This document shows, one piece after another, positions 49,197 through 60,552 of a stretch of 64,000 nucleotides of DNA. Source of the stretch: Atrichornis clamosus (taxonomy: Eukaryota > Chordata > Aves > Passeriformes > Menuridae); contig WBMZ01012760.1 of NCBI GenBank assembly GCA_013400975.1, positions 243,726-307,725 on the forward strand. The letters run 5' to 3'. A program made the position numbers and the translations under genes. Within the stretch, counting starts at the first letter, position 1. Each line of letters begins with the position of its first letter. A model generated the notes under the pieces. The model saw only the letters and a list, made by a program, of their open reading frames with translations, did no database searches and was not told the DNA's origin.

Positions 49197-52100
49197 AGAT
49201 AAGAACAACCTATTTTTATATAAACATCCATTTGCACAATACCAGCCCTGTTGCCTGCAGGGAGAAGCCCTCTGGACTGCTATTGTGAGGCGAGTTAAAA
49301 ACCTACCTGTGGGAATATCTGGGATACAGAGCGGGCATTGTTAATGCCATCAAGCAGACTGTGAGAAAAGTTTGCTGGGAGAGTAACAGTCACTGCTAGA
49401 AAGAGGCATTTAATAATTAACTCTGAAGAAAAACTATTCAGGAAAGAGATTTCTGTGTAAAACCTGCCAGAGCTCCTCACACTTGGATTCTGCAGCTTTA
49501 TTCAAGATTATACATATCAGCTCAAGAACCAGCTCACCAAGTTACTAAATTAAAATGCTGGAGAAGATCAGGCATTTTCTTTTCCAATTATATTAATATT
49601 AAAACCAAAACGCACTTCAGACAGAGCTGAAGGTTTGGGGTACACTCCCAGCACGCCACGTATTTCACACCTTTTCACAGTTCTGCAGAAAAGGTCATGC
49701 AGAGGAAAATTTGAATTGAAGACCAACTCCAAAGGCCAATTTGCAATTTCATGGGTTCAATCTCCCTCTGCACTCCAATTTTAAGCTGGCAATAACCAGC
49801 ACTGCCTCCCAAAGAAGTAATCTCATCCTCCCTCTCTCCCCAGACCATTTACTCTTGCCCCCAGACTGTTTTGACACAAACAGCGAAGGAGAACAAAGCC
49901 CTGATCCAGGTTAAACTCCAGCTTTTTTTTTTTTTGTTTGGGAAGTTCGTTTCAATATCCATCACGTCTCTGAACTGGATTTCTATGCAAATGGTTGCAG
50001 AAGCAGCAGGAGAAAGATGGCAGAGGGCCAGAAGTGAACAGCCAGGGCCTGAAAAGGGCAGAACCAAAGGCAGCATTTGCCAGCATGAAGTGGATCTGAG
50101 ACACCAGTTCCTGAGTGACAGGAGACATATCTACATAAGCAGCGCCATCTGATTAACCCTCACAGAAATGTCATCAGTGCCCAAATTCCACAACCCCAAC
50201 CACGGCAGGACTGAAACCCAGTGACACAAAACTCAGCCAGGTAAATGCGAAACCTAAAAAAATATATCTGCAAGAAGAAAAATCAGAACATGCACAAGGA
50301 TTGCTAAACAATCCTGCAAAACCTCAGGGGAGACGAGGCTCTTGGAGCTCCCCTTGTTCTCCCAGCTCCACCAGACAGGGACAACAAAACCACTAATTAC
50401 AGTTTTATTCCCCATTCAGCAGTCCCTCACTTAAATTCACTTTGGTTACACTGCCTGGTAATGTATTTTTGATCTTTCTGTTAAATAACTGAAACACCCA
50501 GATAAATATTTTAGAAGATGAGTGCTGACACAAGTATTACAGTACCAGAATGACAAGCATAATTCCTCCTGTACTTTTCTCTGCAGCTGCTGTCTCTCAC
50601 TGTGGCATCGCCTACTTCCAGACTGAATTATTGACTTGAAATCAATACTAAAAGTCAATGGTCATATCCATTTGTTCTCACCAGCACCACCAGGAGATGG
50701 TTTTTAATGCCCTGGTGAAGAGCAGATTCATGCAGTCCTTGATTTCTTTGCTAGGTGAGCAGCACAGGTGCCAAACTGTTTTGCAAAAGGGCTCAAGAGT
50801 CAGACTTCACCTTCACATCCTTTTTTGTTTTAAGGAAAAAGAAAGAAAATTGCATGAAGAAATTGTTAAACCTGCCTCTTATTTCTGAGTTATCCCTTGT
50901 TCTTGTGTATTTGTATAGACTTGCCAAGAGGTTAAGCCCCGTTAACTTGCGGCATTTAGAGTCTTAAATACCAACATCACATGATTTAAGAGAGCCTGTT
51001 AGAATGTCATTTTTTTAGTTTTTTAAATATATGTACTTCACCATTATCACTGCTGCACACATACAAAATCTACACAAGATTTTTTTGCTGCAAATACAGG
51101 GTAATTTTCTAAGGGTTTTAGTTACCAGGTAGCCTTGGATGCTAACTTACTCCATTGTTCTGCCTCTTCTACTTAGTATTTATCTTCCTTGTAAACTATT
51201 CAGCTGGTCATGGCACCTTAACGGAAAGGCTGAAGTTCAGCCAGGCAGATGTAAAGAGACATTTTGGGGAAGAATAGGTACAAATAGTACAGGAGACAAG
51301 CAACTTATTGCATGGAATGAGGAAGGCTGGAAGACAGGCAGAGAAGCTGATGTAGGAAAAGCTTTTGAGTGTTTGAAATAGAATCTCAACATGAAAACCA
51401 TTTAAAGTAGGATTTCAACAGGAGAAAACAGAACCTGCTGGCAGAAAGAGGAAACCAGGTATAAAGATTTAGCACAGAGTAGAGCAGTAAAATTGATTTA
51501 AAAGATTAAAAATCTTTTAAAAATTATTCAAACATATTAATAGGGGAAACATAGCAAGTATTTATAAGTGGTAACCAGCACAGGGAAGTTTACATTAAAG
51601 GCCAACTCCCAGTGGCAATATAAGTTCTTAAGTGGCTTCTTCTAAGCCCCTGCAAGGTTTCCAGTGCAATTCTATCTGACCTTTACTTAAAGGTCATTCT
51701 TCCAGACAAGGAATTACCTCCAGCCCCGTGAGTCCCACGGGCAGGTATCTTCCAGGCTCTGTTCACTTCTAGAGTAGCTTTTAGCATGGCCTCTAGTTAT
51801 TACATTTATCAGAACTTCTGCTTTCCAACAGACAACAGCACTCCTAAATCACTCTTTAAATACTGCTTGCAATGGAAACTTTAGTTTACCTCTCGCAAAA
51901 TAATAATAATGCACTTTGAAGTATTAAATAAGACAGCAATTGCAATGCACTTACTCGTAAAAACAACATTCAATTTGAAAATTCATCTGTTTAGGATGTA
52001 TTGATCCAGAATTCTAAAACACTTTAAACAAACAAACAAAGCTAAATAAGTAATAACTAAATAACTAATTCAAATAGGGTGAAAACCAACAAATCTTCTT

Positions 52101-52452
52101 AAGAAATGCATCAAGCATTTTGTCCCAGATGCCAAAGTCCACTCGCGTCCCAAATAATCTTCAAATTGTTGGTCTTGCTCGGAGCAAAAATATGAAGAGG
52201 AACCTTCTGAGATACTGCTAAAGTAACTTGCTATCTTGCACAGGGAACCAAATGTATGTAATCCCAGTGCAGTCAACAGAACGACTTCAGGAATAGCTCC
52301 AACAAGACTTGACCACTGCATGTTGTATTCATGAGCAAAACAACTGCCAAGGTATGAAAAGCCAAAACACAGAAAATCCGGTTCTGGATCCACTGAAGGC
52401 ATTTCTTTATAATATGGTGGGGGTTTATTCGTTATTACAAAGAAATTCTTTA

Positions 52453-52520
52453 CTTTGAAGGTGGTGAGGCACTGGTTGCCCCGAGCAGCTGTGGCTGCCC
52501 CATCCCTGGAAGTCGTCTAT
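52453..52520 (+). mobile_element. Short CR1 fragment
   Basis: GAAGGTGGTGAGGCACTGGT, then GAGCAGCTGTGGCTGCCCCA and TCCCTGGAAGT, match the internal part of the CR1 3' region. Only about 68 bp remain. Confidence 0.8.
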
Positions 52521-54019
52521 GGCAAAATATGCTGCACATGCAGCTGCGACACTGAGTGGAATAAAGAATTCCCCTTCAGTTATCTAAAACAAGAATGCCA
52601 CAATGTCAGCAGCTCTGACTTGTTCTCTAAGTAATACAGAAGTATTACACAACTCCAATTTTTACAAGTCATTGTCTATGTATAAAAAGATGGATCAAAT
52701 GGTGATTTTGGGGTTCCCACCAAATTTCCTTACCAAACAGGGCGAGCAATTTTATCTTCTTGCCTTTCTGCTTGCAGCCTCTGCTTGCACTTATTGCCTT
52801 TTATATCAAAAAGATTATGATAGGTTGGAAGGGAAAGGACATAAGAGAATTTTAAAAGATTTACAACTGGAGTTTAGAAAAAAAATATATCAAAGCTGTT
52901 GAACATATTTACCTCAGTTTCATGTCCCTGGAGGACAAAGCAGCTTTGTTGCCTGCTAATTTGCATTTTATGCTTATGAACCTTTTTCCTCTTTACCCAT
53001 AAAACATTTTTCTGATAATTCAAATACAAACAGAATTAAATGTTAACAGAGAAATGCTGTTGGTGTCTTTTTATGTAGATTATATCAAGCCCTGAGAGCA
53101 GATAAAGCAGATTCCCTCTCCTCCTTACTTATGCATTTAGAGTTTGCTATGAAGTTTAACCTGAATTTTCTTCAGATGTCATCCTGGTGGGAGCTGCTGT
53201 GTCATTTTGCTTGCTGTGTTGCCAGAAACAGTCTCATTGTTTGCTTTGGTTTAATCAATGGAATAATATGCCAGTTAAAAACTAGGTGCTCTGTTTTGCT
53301 TATAAAGCAATGAGTTATCTTTGGCTGAGAGCTGGCTGAAAAAAAAAAAATTGCCTTTTCTCCTTGTGTATTTTGGTTGGTTTTTTACTTGTTTAGCTTC
53401 AACAAATGCATTTGTATTTCAACTGAGCAGGAAACACCCCTTGAGGTTTGTAGAGGACACCAAGTGTCTTCAGGTGGCATTTGGGGGCACAGAGTTCAGC
53501 TTCTCTCTCTGCAATTCTGGGCCAGTCCCCTGCCTAAGTGCCCCAGAGTTGGAGATTTTGCCTGGCCTACACACAAACTTAATTTCTTTTCCTAATCAAG
53601 AGGGAAGCAACAAACCAATGGTGACCCAGAAGGGATGCAGAAGAACTGGGGCAGGTGACCAGCCCTGGGTTCAGCCAAACTCCAGTGTCAGCAAAGCCAC
53701 ATGCCATGGCCTCACTCTCCCTCTGCCCATCTGTGTATGTCTGCTGCAAAACATTCCTGCTTCCCAGGGACAGATGGTCTCCAGGCCTCTCTTAGCCTAA
53801 TTGCAGAAAAACTTCCCTGACTTTTTTTTCCAGAGGTAATTTTGAAGAAGGGACTCTGCTGACCTTATCTGCATCTTACCCAATTGTTTTCCAACCCAAG
53901 GTAAGCATATCTTGGGCTTTCATTTGTACTCCAGCCTGAGCTCATGCCAAAACCAAGGACGTTCTTGAGGGTTTTGTAGGTGCATGATGATGGTGACAGC
54001 AGACTGGGAGAAAATATTT

Positions 54020-54092
54020 GCAGACTTAGAAAGGTTAAGTGATCTGCCAAGCTGACCCAGGGAGCACAGTGACTGCAGAATAGCTGAGAAAT
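54020..54092 (+). mobile_element. Possible MIR SINE remnant
   Basis: GCAGACTTAGAAAGGTTAAG, then TGATCTGCCAAGCTGACCCA and CAGAATAGCTGAG, resemble the MIR core (cagagaggttaagtgacttgcccaaggtca ... gcagagctggg), with more divergence than the other copies. Confidence 0.4.
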
Positions 54093-54627
54093 AAGTTATT
54101 TTCTGGACCTTTGAGATTTTTGATTCAATTCATTATATAAATAACAAACTCATTTTTACCAAATTATAGCCAGCCAAAATTTAGGCAATCGAGACACAAT
54201 AAAACTGATTGAGAGAGAGTTTCCTCACTGACTACCAATGTTTAATTATTACCTTCAGTAAACAGCTCAAGAAATAAAATATGACTTCTTAGGCAACAAG
54301 AAAACAGAAAGAGATCCAATGTTTGTGACTATCAGGCAGAAGTAGGAAAAAAAGTAGAAAGAATGTTATAGCTTGAAACTGCAGATTCATAAACTCTTCG
54401 AGCTTTCACTACTTAAATGCCAGGTTTAGTCTGGAAATGAATATCAAAAATAAATAGCATGTTAAATCACCCTGGGATAACTGCTTACAAAACTTTTCAT
54501 TCAGGGGCAGAGTTTAGAATGTCAACAGGGCTGTTTTTCTGAAGTATCCCTCTCTCAATGCAGAATAAAGACAAGTATCAGCTTCCATGAACACAATGAC
54601 CTGGATTCTTTGCTGTGCCTTAGATTC

Positions 54628-54915
54628 AGAGAATCATCAAGCCATTTGGGTCACAAGGGTCTCTGGAGGTCTTTATTTCAAACTCCTCCTCAGAGCAGGT
54701 CCAGCAATAAGATCTGCTTGGGCTGCTCCTGCTTTTATCCAGGCCTGTCTTGAAAATGTCCCTGAAGCCATCTCTTTTCCAGGCTGTCCCTCAGCCTCCT
54801 TTTTCACGGTGGCCCTCCACAGAATCTAATCCAGTTTGTCAATATCTTGCCTGTATTGTGGGGGGTCCAAAACTGGACACAACATGCAAGATGTGCTCCA
54901 CAGAGTGCCAAGTCA
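54628..54915 (-). mobile_element. CR1 LINE fragment (reverse, internally deleted)
   Basis: On the plus strand it reads AGAATCATCAAG, CTCTGGAGGTCTTTATTTC, CTCCTCAGAGCAGGTCCAG, then CTCTTTTCCAGGCTG, GTGGCCCTCCAC and GTCCAAAACTGGACACAACA. These are successive pieces of the avian CR1 3' region in reverse complement, with the middle shortened. Same orientation as SHANK2. Confidence 0.75.
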
Positions 54916-56248
54916 CAACTGGCATCATAACTTTTCTCAATTTAGTGGCTGTGCAGCTTATAGCTAGAATTTATAATGGAGATTCAGGCAAATTTCAGCA
55001 CCACCAAAAGTTCTGGATTCATTTATACCACTCACAGTGATTTCTTTACCAAGTGTAGTTTGCACCTGTTTGTGTAGGTCTCTAACTCAGTCACAGGTAA
55101 TGTAAGTCCTCAAATGAGGCTGTTGAAGAACCAGAAATACTTTAAACAGATTTATTCCTAATTGACTAGATTTCATGTTGATTGTACTCCTGGAAGTCCT
55201 GATTAAGTGAATTCATTACCATTTATAATTTTTTGACAGCACACTTTGGAGATTCCAGCTACGGAAATTATCACAGTCTAATCAAGATATGCAAACTGAA
55301 TATAAAAGCACTTTGAAAAAAAAAAATCTTGATTGAATCAGGTTAGAAAATATTCCTAATAAAAAAACCCAGCATCACTTGCACACTTCAGGCATACTAC
55401 TATCGGTTTCTGCCATTGAGAAAGCATTTAGTACAAAGTTCTTACTAAATGGTAATGAGCAGCTGCTGATTGGGGATTTGACAGTCAGAACCTTTGTGAA
55501 GGACACCCACGCGGGACCGTAGGAAGGAAAGAACTCCCAGTTTTCTCTGGAACTGGGGTCTGGGGTGACCCTATAAGAGGCATCCCTCACTTTGCTTAAC
55601 TCCTTCCCAGTGTGCTGCTCCAGTGCCCCCGCGTGCTTTGCTGATGTGAACACTTGTGATGCAAAGCTCATTTCCTGACGCTGCTGTTGATGCTGCCAGA
55701 GCTACCTGTGCCTGCACCTCACTAGAGGGGAAGGACAGCATCCAGGCAGCTCTGCGTACCCCGTAATGCAGCTGAGCAGGGAAGGAAATAATTAAGCCCA
55801 TCGTGTGAACCAAATCCTTCAGGACATACCCATTAATGAGATTTACAAAACCCTCTCTCTGCTCTGCCGTTTGTGGGAACGAAGGAGGCAGAGCCAGCAC
55901 GAGAAAAGCCCTTCTTTTCAGCATTAACATAAAACTAGAAATGTATTTTGTTCACTTCACACTTTTAAAGGAGAAAAGCATTAACAAGAGATTTGCTGTT
56001 AGGTTTTATGTCTGCTTAATGTTCTCCCACACATTTTATTTAGGCTGCCTCACAGTTGGTTTTAATTTTTTACACTTGCTGCCTCACCTCAAAAGTCTTC
56101 TCCAGTTCTAAGTAAATCCAAACTGCTCTTCTCCACTTGGTTTTTCAGTCACACATGGAGAGTGACCATTTCTGCATACCAGTCGCATTTTATTATATGC
56201 TTAACAGGGGCTTACATAAAAGAGAGAGTGACATTTTACACAGGCAGA

Positions 56249-56420
56249 TAGTGAGAAGACAAGGAGGAATGGTTTTAAACTCAAAGAGGAGAGATTTAGA
56301 CTAGGAAGAAATTCTTTTCTCAGGGGGTAGTGAGGCCCTGGCACAGGATGCCCAGAGAAGCTGTGGCTCTCCCATCCCTGGAAGTGTTCAGGGCCAGATT
56401 GGAGCAACCTGTTCTAGTGG
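56249..56420 (+). mobile_element. CR1 LINE 3' fragment
   Basis: GACAAGGAGGAATGGTTTTA, GAGATTTAGACTAGGAAGAA, AGTGAGGCCCTGGCACAGGA, TGCCCAGAGAAGCTGTGGCT and CCCATCCCTGGAAGTGTTCA follow CR1 order. It stops before the 3' tail. Confidence 0.9.
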
Positions 56421-57499
56421 TTTTTCTGTTTCCCACAAATAGTTTAGCTGCACTGAGTAAATAATTTTTAAATTGAACATCTTGAGGGGTTTTTTTCCTG
56501 TTCCTCGAATTATTTCACATAATTCCTTTCACTAACCACACCTTCTCACTTCTGTGTATCAAATATGCACATCCCTTATCAAGGAGTGACAGCGTGGGCT
56601 CTGATGGATTTTTTCGGTCATGCCACAAACTAAAGACCACCCTGAATCTTGAAAAGTTCCAACCACAACTGCAAACTTAAATGTTCCAGCCAATGAAGCA
56701 TCGTTTTTCCCATCAACTCAATGCATTGTCAAATACCTTACTTCAAATCCAAATTTGCACACCTGTTTCTGTACCCCTCTCTTTTGAGTGGTATATTTGT
56801 CTTTGACAGTGGCTCTACCACCAAAGCAAAGAGTCAATTATTAAATGCCCTGATAAGCTGAAAATCTGTTGAACTGACCTTTGAGGCACACGTATTTTTC
56901 TCATCTTTTTCTCCTTTTTCCATTTTTGCAGACTACTGCTCCAAATTATACTTTTTCATGTCACCACACACTTTATAGCAATCCATCTTATACACTTTAC
57001 ATAATTTTTGTATATTCACTCTCCTTCCAATGCCAAAGGTACTGTTACTGTTAGGACTCACTATCTAATCTTTGATCTGTGTTCATAATGCGCATTAACA
57101 CAGACACCTGCAGCAGCCAAGGCAAGAAAAGGCACCTTCAGTTTCCTTTAATCACAGAGAAAATGAGTTTTTTAGTTTTCAGATCATACAGAAGTATCAG
57201 GCTTTACCAAAGGCTTTACTAATTTTAAATCAGAGTCCTTTTTGTTCCAGTTTTCTGATTTCTGAATTAAATGTTCCTATTTCCTTTGTAACGATTGAAC
57301 TGGAGCCAAGAAAATAACATTATTCCAAGATCTTGTTTTGCATTAAAAGTTCTAAGTCGTCTCCAGACTACTGCCAAAACTTTTAAAACTGTGTTTTAAA
57401 AGAATCACAGGCGAAGATAAAAACATGTTACTGTAGGTTTGCCCACCTGACACAAATAGCTTAAACAATTTCTCCACAAAACCAGCTTGACACACTTAC

Positions 57500-57560
57500 C
57501 TGTCAATACAGGTGACAGCAACAGAGGGAGGATGATCATCAGAATCTAGTTCTCTCTCAT
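57500..57560 (-). promoter_or_regulatory. Two upstream ORFs in the SHANK2 leader
   Basis: uORF1 (57560-57546) is ATG plus three codons and a TAG. uORF2 starts at 57539, runs 13 codons plus one base to the donor at 57500, and after splicing to 45272 ends in GGC TAA at 45270-45268. Its 14-residue product, MIILPLLLSPVLTG, is hydrophobic. The stop lies 11 nt before the main ATG and is out of frame with it. Short uORFs that end just before the main start often dampen translation and depend on reinitiation. That role is inferred here and depends on this splice being used. Confidence 0.5.
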
Positions 57561-57569
57561 CTCAGATTC
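57500..57569 (-). other. SHANK2: SHANK2 5' untranslated exon
   Basis: This is a 70-nt non-coding exon upstream of the start-codon exon. On the minus strand it follows a T-run ending in TTTTTTGCAG and ends at an ideal donor, GACAG|GTAAGT. It cannot code through in any SHANK2 frame. It carries two upstream ATGs: one at 57560-57558 giving a 4-codon ORF that stops inside the exon, and one at 57539-57537 that stays open to the donor and continues into the next exon. Joined to 45272 it places the SHANK2 ATG 17 nt into the next exon. The call rests on splice-site quality and position. No transcript was available, so another 5' exon could be used as well or instead. Confidence 0.65.
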
Positions 57570-58409
57570 CTGCAAAAAATACAGAAAGATGTAAAGAAGA
57601 TTTACACATGGAAAAAGAAATTAAGTGACCTAAAGGCCACCCTATTTAATAGTCTATAAAGCAGAGGAGATTATTTTTTTCATGAAGGAGATTCTGATAG
57701 GAGAAAGAGAGAGGAAGTTTATTACATTGCAAATTTCCAACATATTCATCATACTGTAACATAAATATTATGTGTAGCTTTGCAAGGGCAGAACCTGACA
57801 TGGCTTCACTCACTCCAGAGTGCTTCTGGCAGCATGAAGTCAGTACTAAGACAAAAATAGGCTCTTCTGGTTATCAACAAAGACATCATTTCAGGCCAGA
57901 TCTGACAGAAGGTGAAAGGTGCTGCTCTGCTGTTTCCCTTGGACTTCTTCCTTGATTTGAGTCTTGCCAAAGCTCTGAGCATCCCAGGAATGTGCATCTG
58001 CTGAACCACCCGAATATGAGCAGCAAGATGCTTGGCTTTTCCACCCCAAGTCCAGCTGAGATGCTGAAATGAGGGTCTGCGGTCTCCAGGCCCCCAAAGG
58101 GATTCCCCAGATCAGCAGACATGTGCTGAGCATCACAGTCCAGCTCTGGGCACAGCAGGGACAGCCTGCATCCAGCTGTGCTCTCAAGCATGCGTGACTG
58201 GGTTCAAATTTCATTGCCTCTGTTGATGGGTAGAAGCTCACGCCAGAAAAATTCTTCACTGTTATGTACTTCCTCCTTTTATAGATATAAATGGGAGGGG
58301 AAATCCAGATATTTCCATTGTAAAGCAAGTTTGACAAACGTTTTTACTTTTTGTTGCACTCTGGTGTAAAGCTCCCCATCAGAAAATACTGCTAGATTAT
58401 GTTACATGT

Positions 58410-58446
58410 GTTACTTCTAACCACATTAAGAGTGGTTAGAAGTAAC
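58410..58446. repeat. Perfect 15-bp inverted repeat with 7-nt loop
   Basis: Left arm 58410-58424 (GTTACTTCTAACCAC) is the exact reverse complement of the right arm 58432-58446. The loop is ATTAAGA. The match stops sharply at both ends. It is too short for a classic miRNA precursor and has no T-run, so a terminator or miRNA is not claimed. Confidence 0.95.
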
Positions 58447-60395
58447 CAGGCATCCTCTGTTAGACAAAAGAAGAGTAAAGTAGTCATGCAGCTTCAGATA
58501 AAACATAGAACGTGACCATGAGTGAAACTGGAGTTACTCAGGGATAATTCTGTGAGCATCGCTGGCCCCATAGCATTTACTCCAGGCCAAATCAAAATCG
58601 ACTCACCTCAAATTCACCCCTCCTTAGCCTATGCTTCCTGCTAAGCACATTCAAGTAATAATTAATGCTAACATGTACATGTATACGAAAAGATTTAAAT
58701 ACACTTTCAGTGCATTTAGGCCCATTCTTTATTTTAAATCAAGACAGACTTTGACATATAAACGTTCATATCCAAAATGTTCTGAGTAGGAAGGAAATAC
58801 TTGCCAATCTGTCTCCAGCACCTGTGTAATTCTGCACAACTCTTACAGCAGCAACAAAAGAAACTACTGAAGGACATTTCCCACACTGAACTATTGTATT
58901 TTGCACCAGTGTCAGCTGCATTTGAGATTAAACCTGGTAGGTTTTGCATTTTTATAGAGGGAGATATGTGTGTGATTTCCATGATCACTGGGCTTACAGG
59001 AAAGGTGGGTGAAAAAAGTTCAGCAGCTGTTCCTCACAAGGCAAAAAACAGAATCTATACAAGGAAAGAAGGCAGCAGATTAAAAGTAAAGCAAAATAAA
59101 CTAACCTGACAGGTTTCTTAATCTCTGAGATGGGATAAACCACTCTGCTTTTGAAGTTTCTCTATTTACACACACCAGCTTTCGGTTTCTAAATGGGTCC
59201 AGAAACAGAGGAAGAATAACCTGGGACTGGGTATATGAAGCATAGATGAAACTTTCCAAAATTGCTCTCAAATGCTGACACAGCTCAACATATTCCAAAA
59301 CCAGGCTTTGTTGGCTTTAGAAAAGATTTACAACTTGGTTAGTTTGGGACAGATATTGCTAAGATTTACTAAAGGTAGGACCACAGCAAGGTAGGACTTA
59401 AGCAAATAATTTTGGACTTTGTTGGCAAACAACAAAAATAACAAAGGCAACATAAATGTTAAGCATTCAGCTACTAAATACGCCTCGCAAATAAAAGCCA
59501 CAGAAATTCATTGCAGGGAATCTTTGCACTCTATTGTGGAAGAGAGGAGAATGCCAGCAGTTTGTTCTCTGTGGTGGCCAAATTCTCCTATTTACAAAAA
59601 TCACCCAGTGGCATGATTCCATTTTGCATTTTGGATGTTAACTTATTTTTTACTGTGCTAGCCCTAGGGATAAGCAAATCAACTAGTAAAACCATGGTTT
59701 GCCAAGAGCTGGGAAAAGCTCTTTAAATGAGAGTATTTAGATATTGTAAATTCATAGAAGAAAAATAAATGGTGCCAATACTGGCTCCTTAATGAGGCTG
59801 TTACACAGTGGAGAAAGACACTGTCATTGGAAGAGTGAGCAATTGTCCTCTCCTCTTTCCGCAAAAGGATTCTCTTAAGACCCAGTGGCAGACAAAAACC
59901 AAACCCCCTCCCAGCTGCTGTTTTTCTGTCTCTTCAGGCACAGGATCAGTACAGCAGAAGCTCCTCTTTATCTCAGAGCCTCTGGTGCATCCCTAAATAA
60001 ATCTGTTGCTGTGAAATCCCCGGTTACTCGCACATCCCCAGCACTTCCGAATGCAACAGGTTTCCCTTCCAGATGCCGCTTCCATGTGTGGCTGCACAAG
60101 AGAGTGGACATGCACAGGCTCATCCCTCAGGAAAAACACCAAGCATGACAGGCAACATGCTTTTCCCTCCGTGGGAGCTCCTGCATGGGTCTCTCCTACA
60201 CCTAATCACCCATTTTTAACATATTTGTAGGAACGTAACACCTGCAGAGATTCCTGATCCTTCAAAAACTTTAGCTTAAATTGAGCAGTAAATTGAAGGG
60301 CCATTGGAAAGCAGAAGGAGATGGATAAGGAGGGGAGGACAGACTGACAGCACAGTCACATCAGGCATTTTCCTTATCAAATCCACCTATAAAAC

Positions 60396-60552
60396 ACGAA
60401 GGTAACCCCAAACCGAGGCGAACAGCGCAGTTGGTGATTTCCACACGATTCGGTGCTGTGCGGCGAGGAGATGTGACATTTTTGCAGCGTGCACTGTAGC
60501 AGCAGTCACTTGGTTCAGGGAGCCGTAGAGCTGCAGCCATGCAGTATTTATA
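60396..60552 (-). promoter_or_regulatory. Possible TATA/CpG start region
   Basis: On the minus strand a consensus TATAAATA box (60552-60545) is followed, over the next ~150 bp, by about ten CpGs in DNA that is otherwise CpG-poor. The order (TATA, then GC/CpG-richer sequence in SHANK2 orientation) would suit a promoter about 3 kb upstream of the untranslated exon. There is no clear first-exon donor nearby, so this is tentative. Confidence 0.25.

Larger units (their letters stand above)
45273..57499 (-). other. SHANK2 intron 1 (12.2 kb, within the 5' UTR)
   Basis: Separates the untranslated exon from the start-codon exon. It carries MIR-like remnants near 46335-46425, 49108-49196 and 54020-54092, CR1 fragments at 52453-52520, 54628-54915 (reverse) and 56249-56420, and a 14-bp three-copy repeat at 47710-47757. 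A 159-codon plus-strand open frame at 53321-53800 has a hydrophobic start but no recognisable domain. Confidence 0.75.

Noticed and set aside
53321..53800. 159-codon plus-strand open frame with a hydrophobic N-terminus
   Set aside because: No known domain, sits in a SHANK2 5' intron, starts within AT-rich low-complexity sequence, and shows no promoter or splice context.
58607..58637. Possible 31-nt extra 5' exon with a perfect GAG|GTGAGT donor
   Set aside because: The only nearby acceptor has a poor pyrimidine tract, and the exon would be unusually short. Donor strings of this quality occur by chance at this scale.
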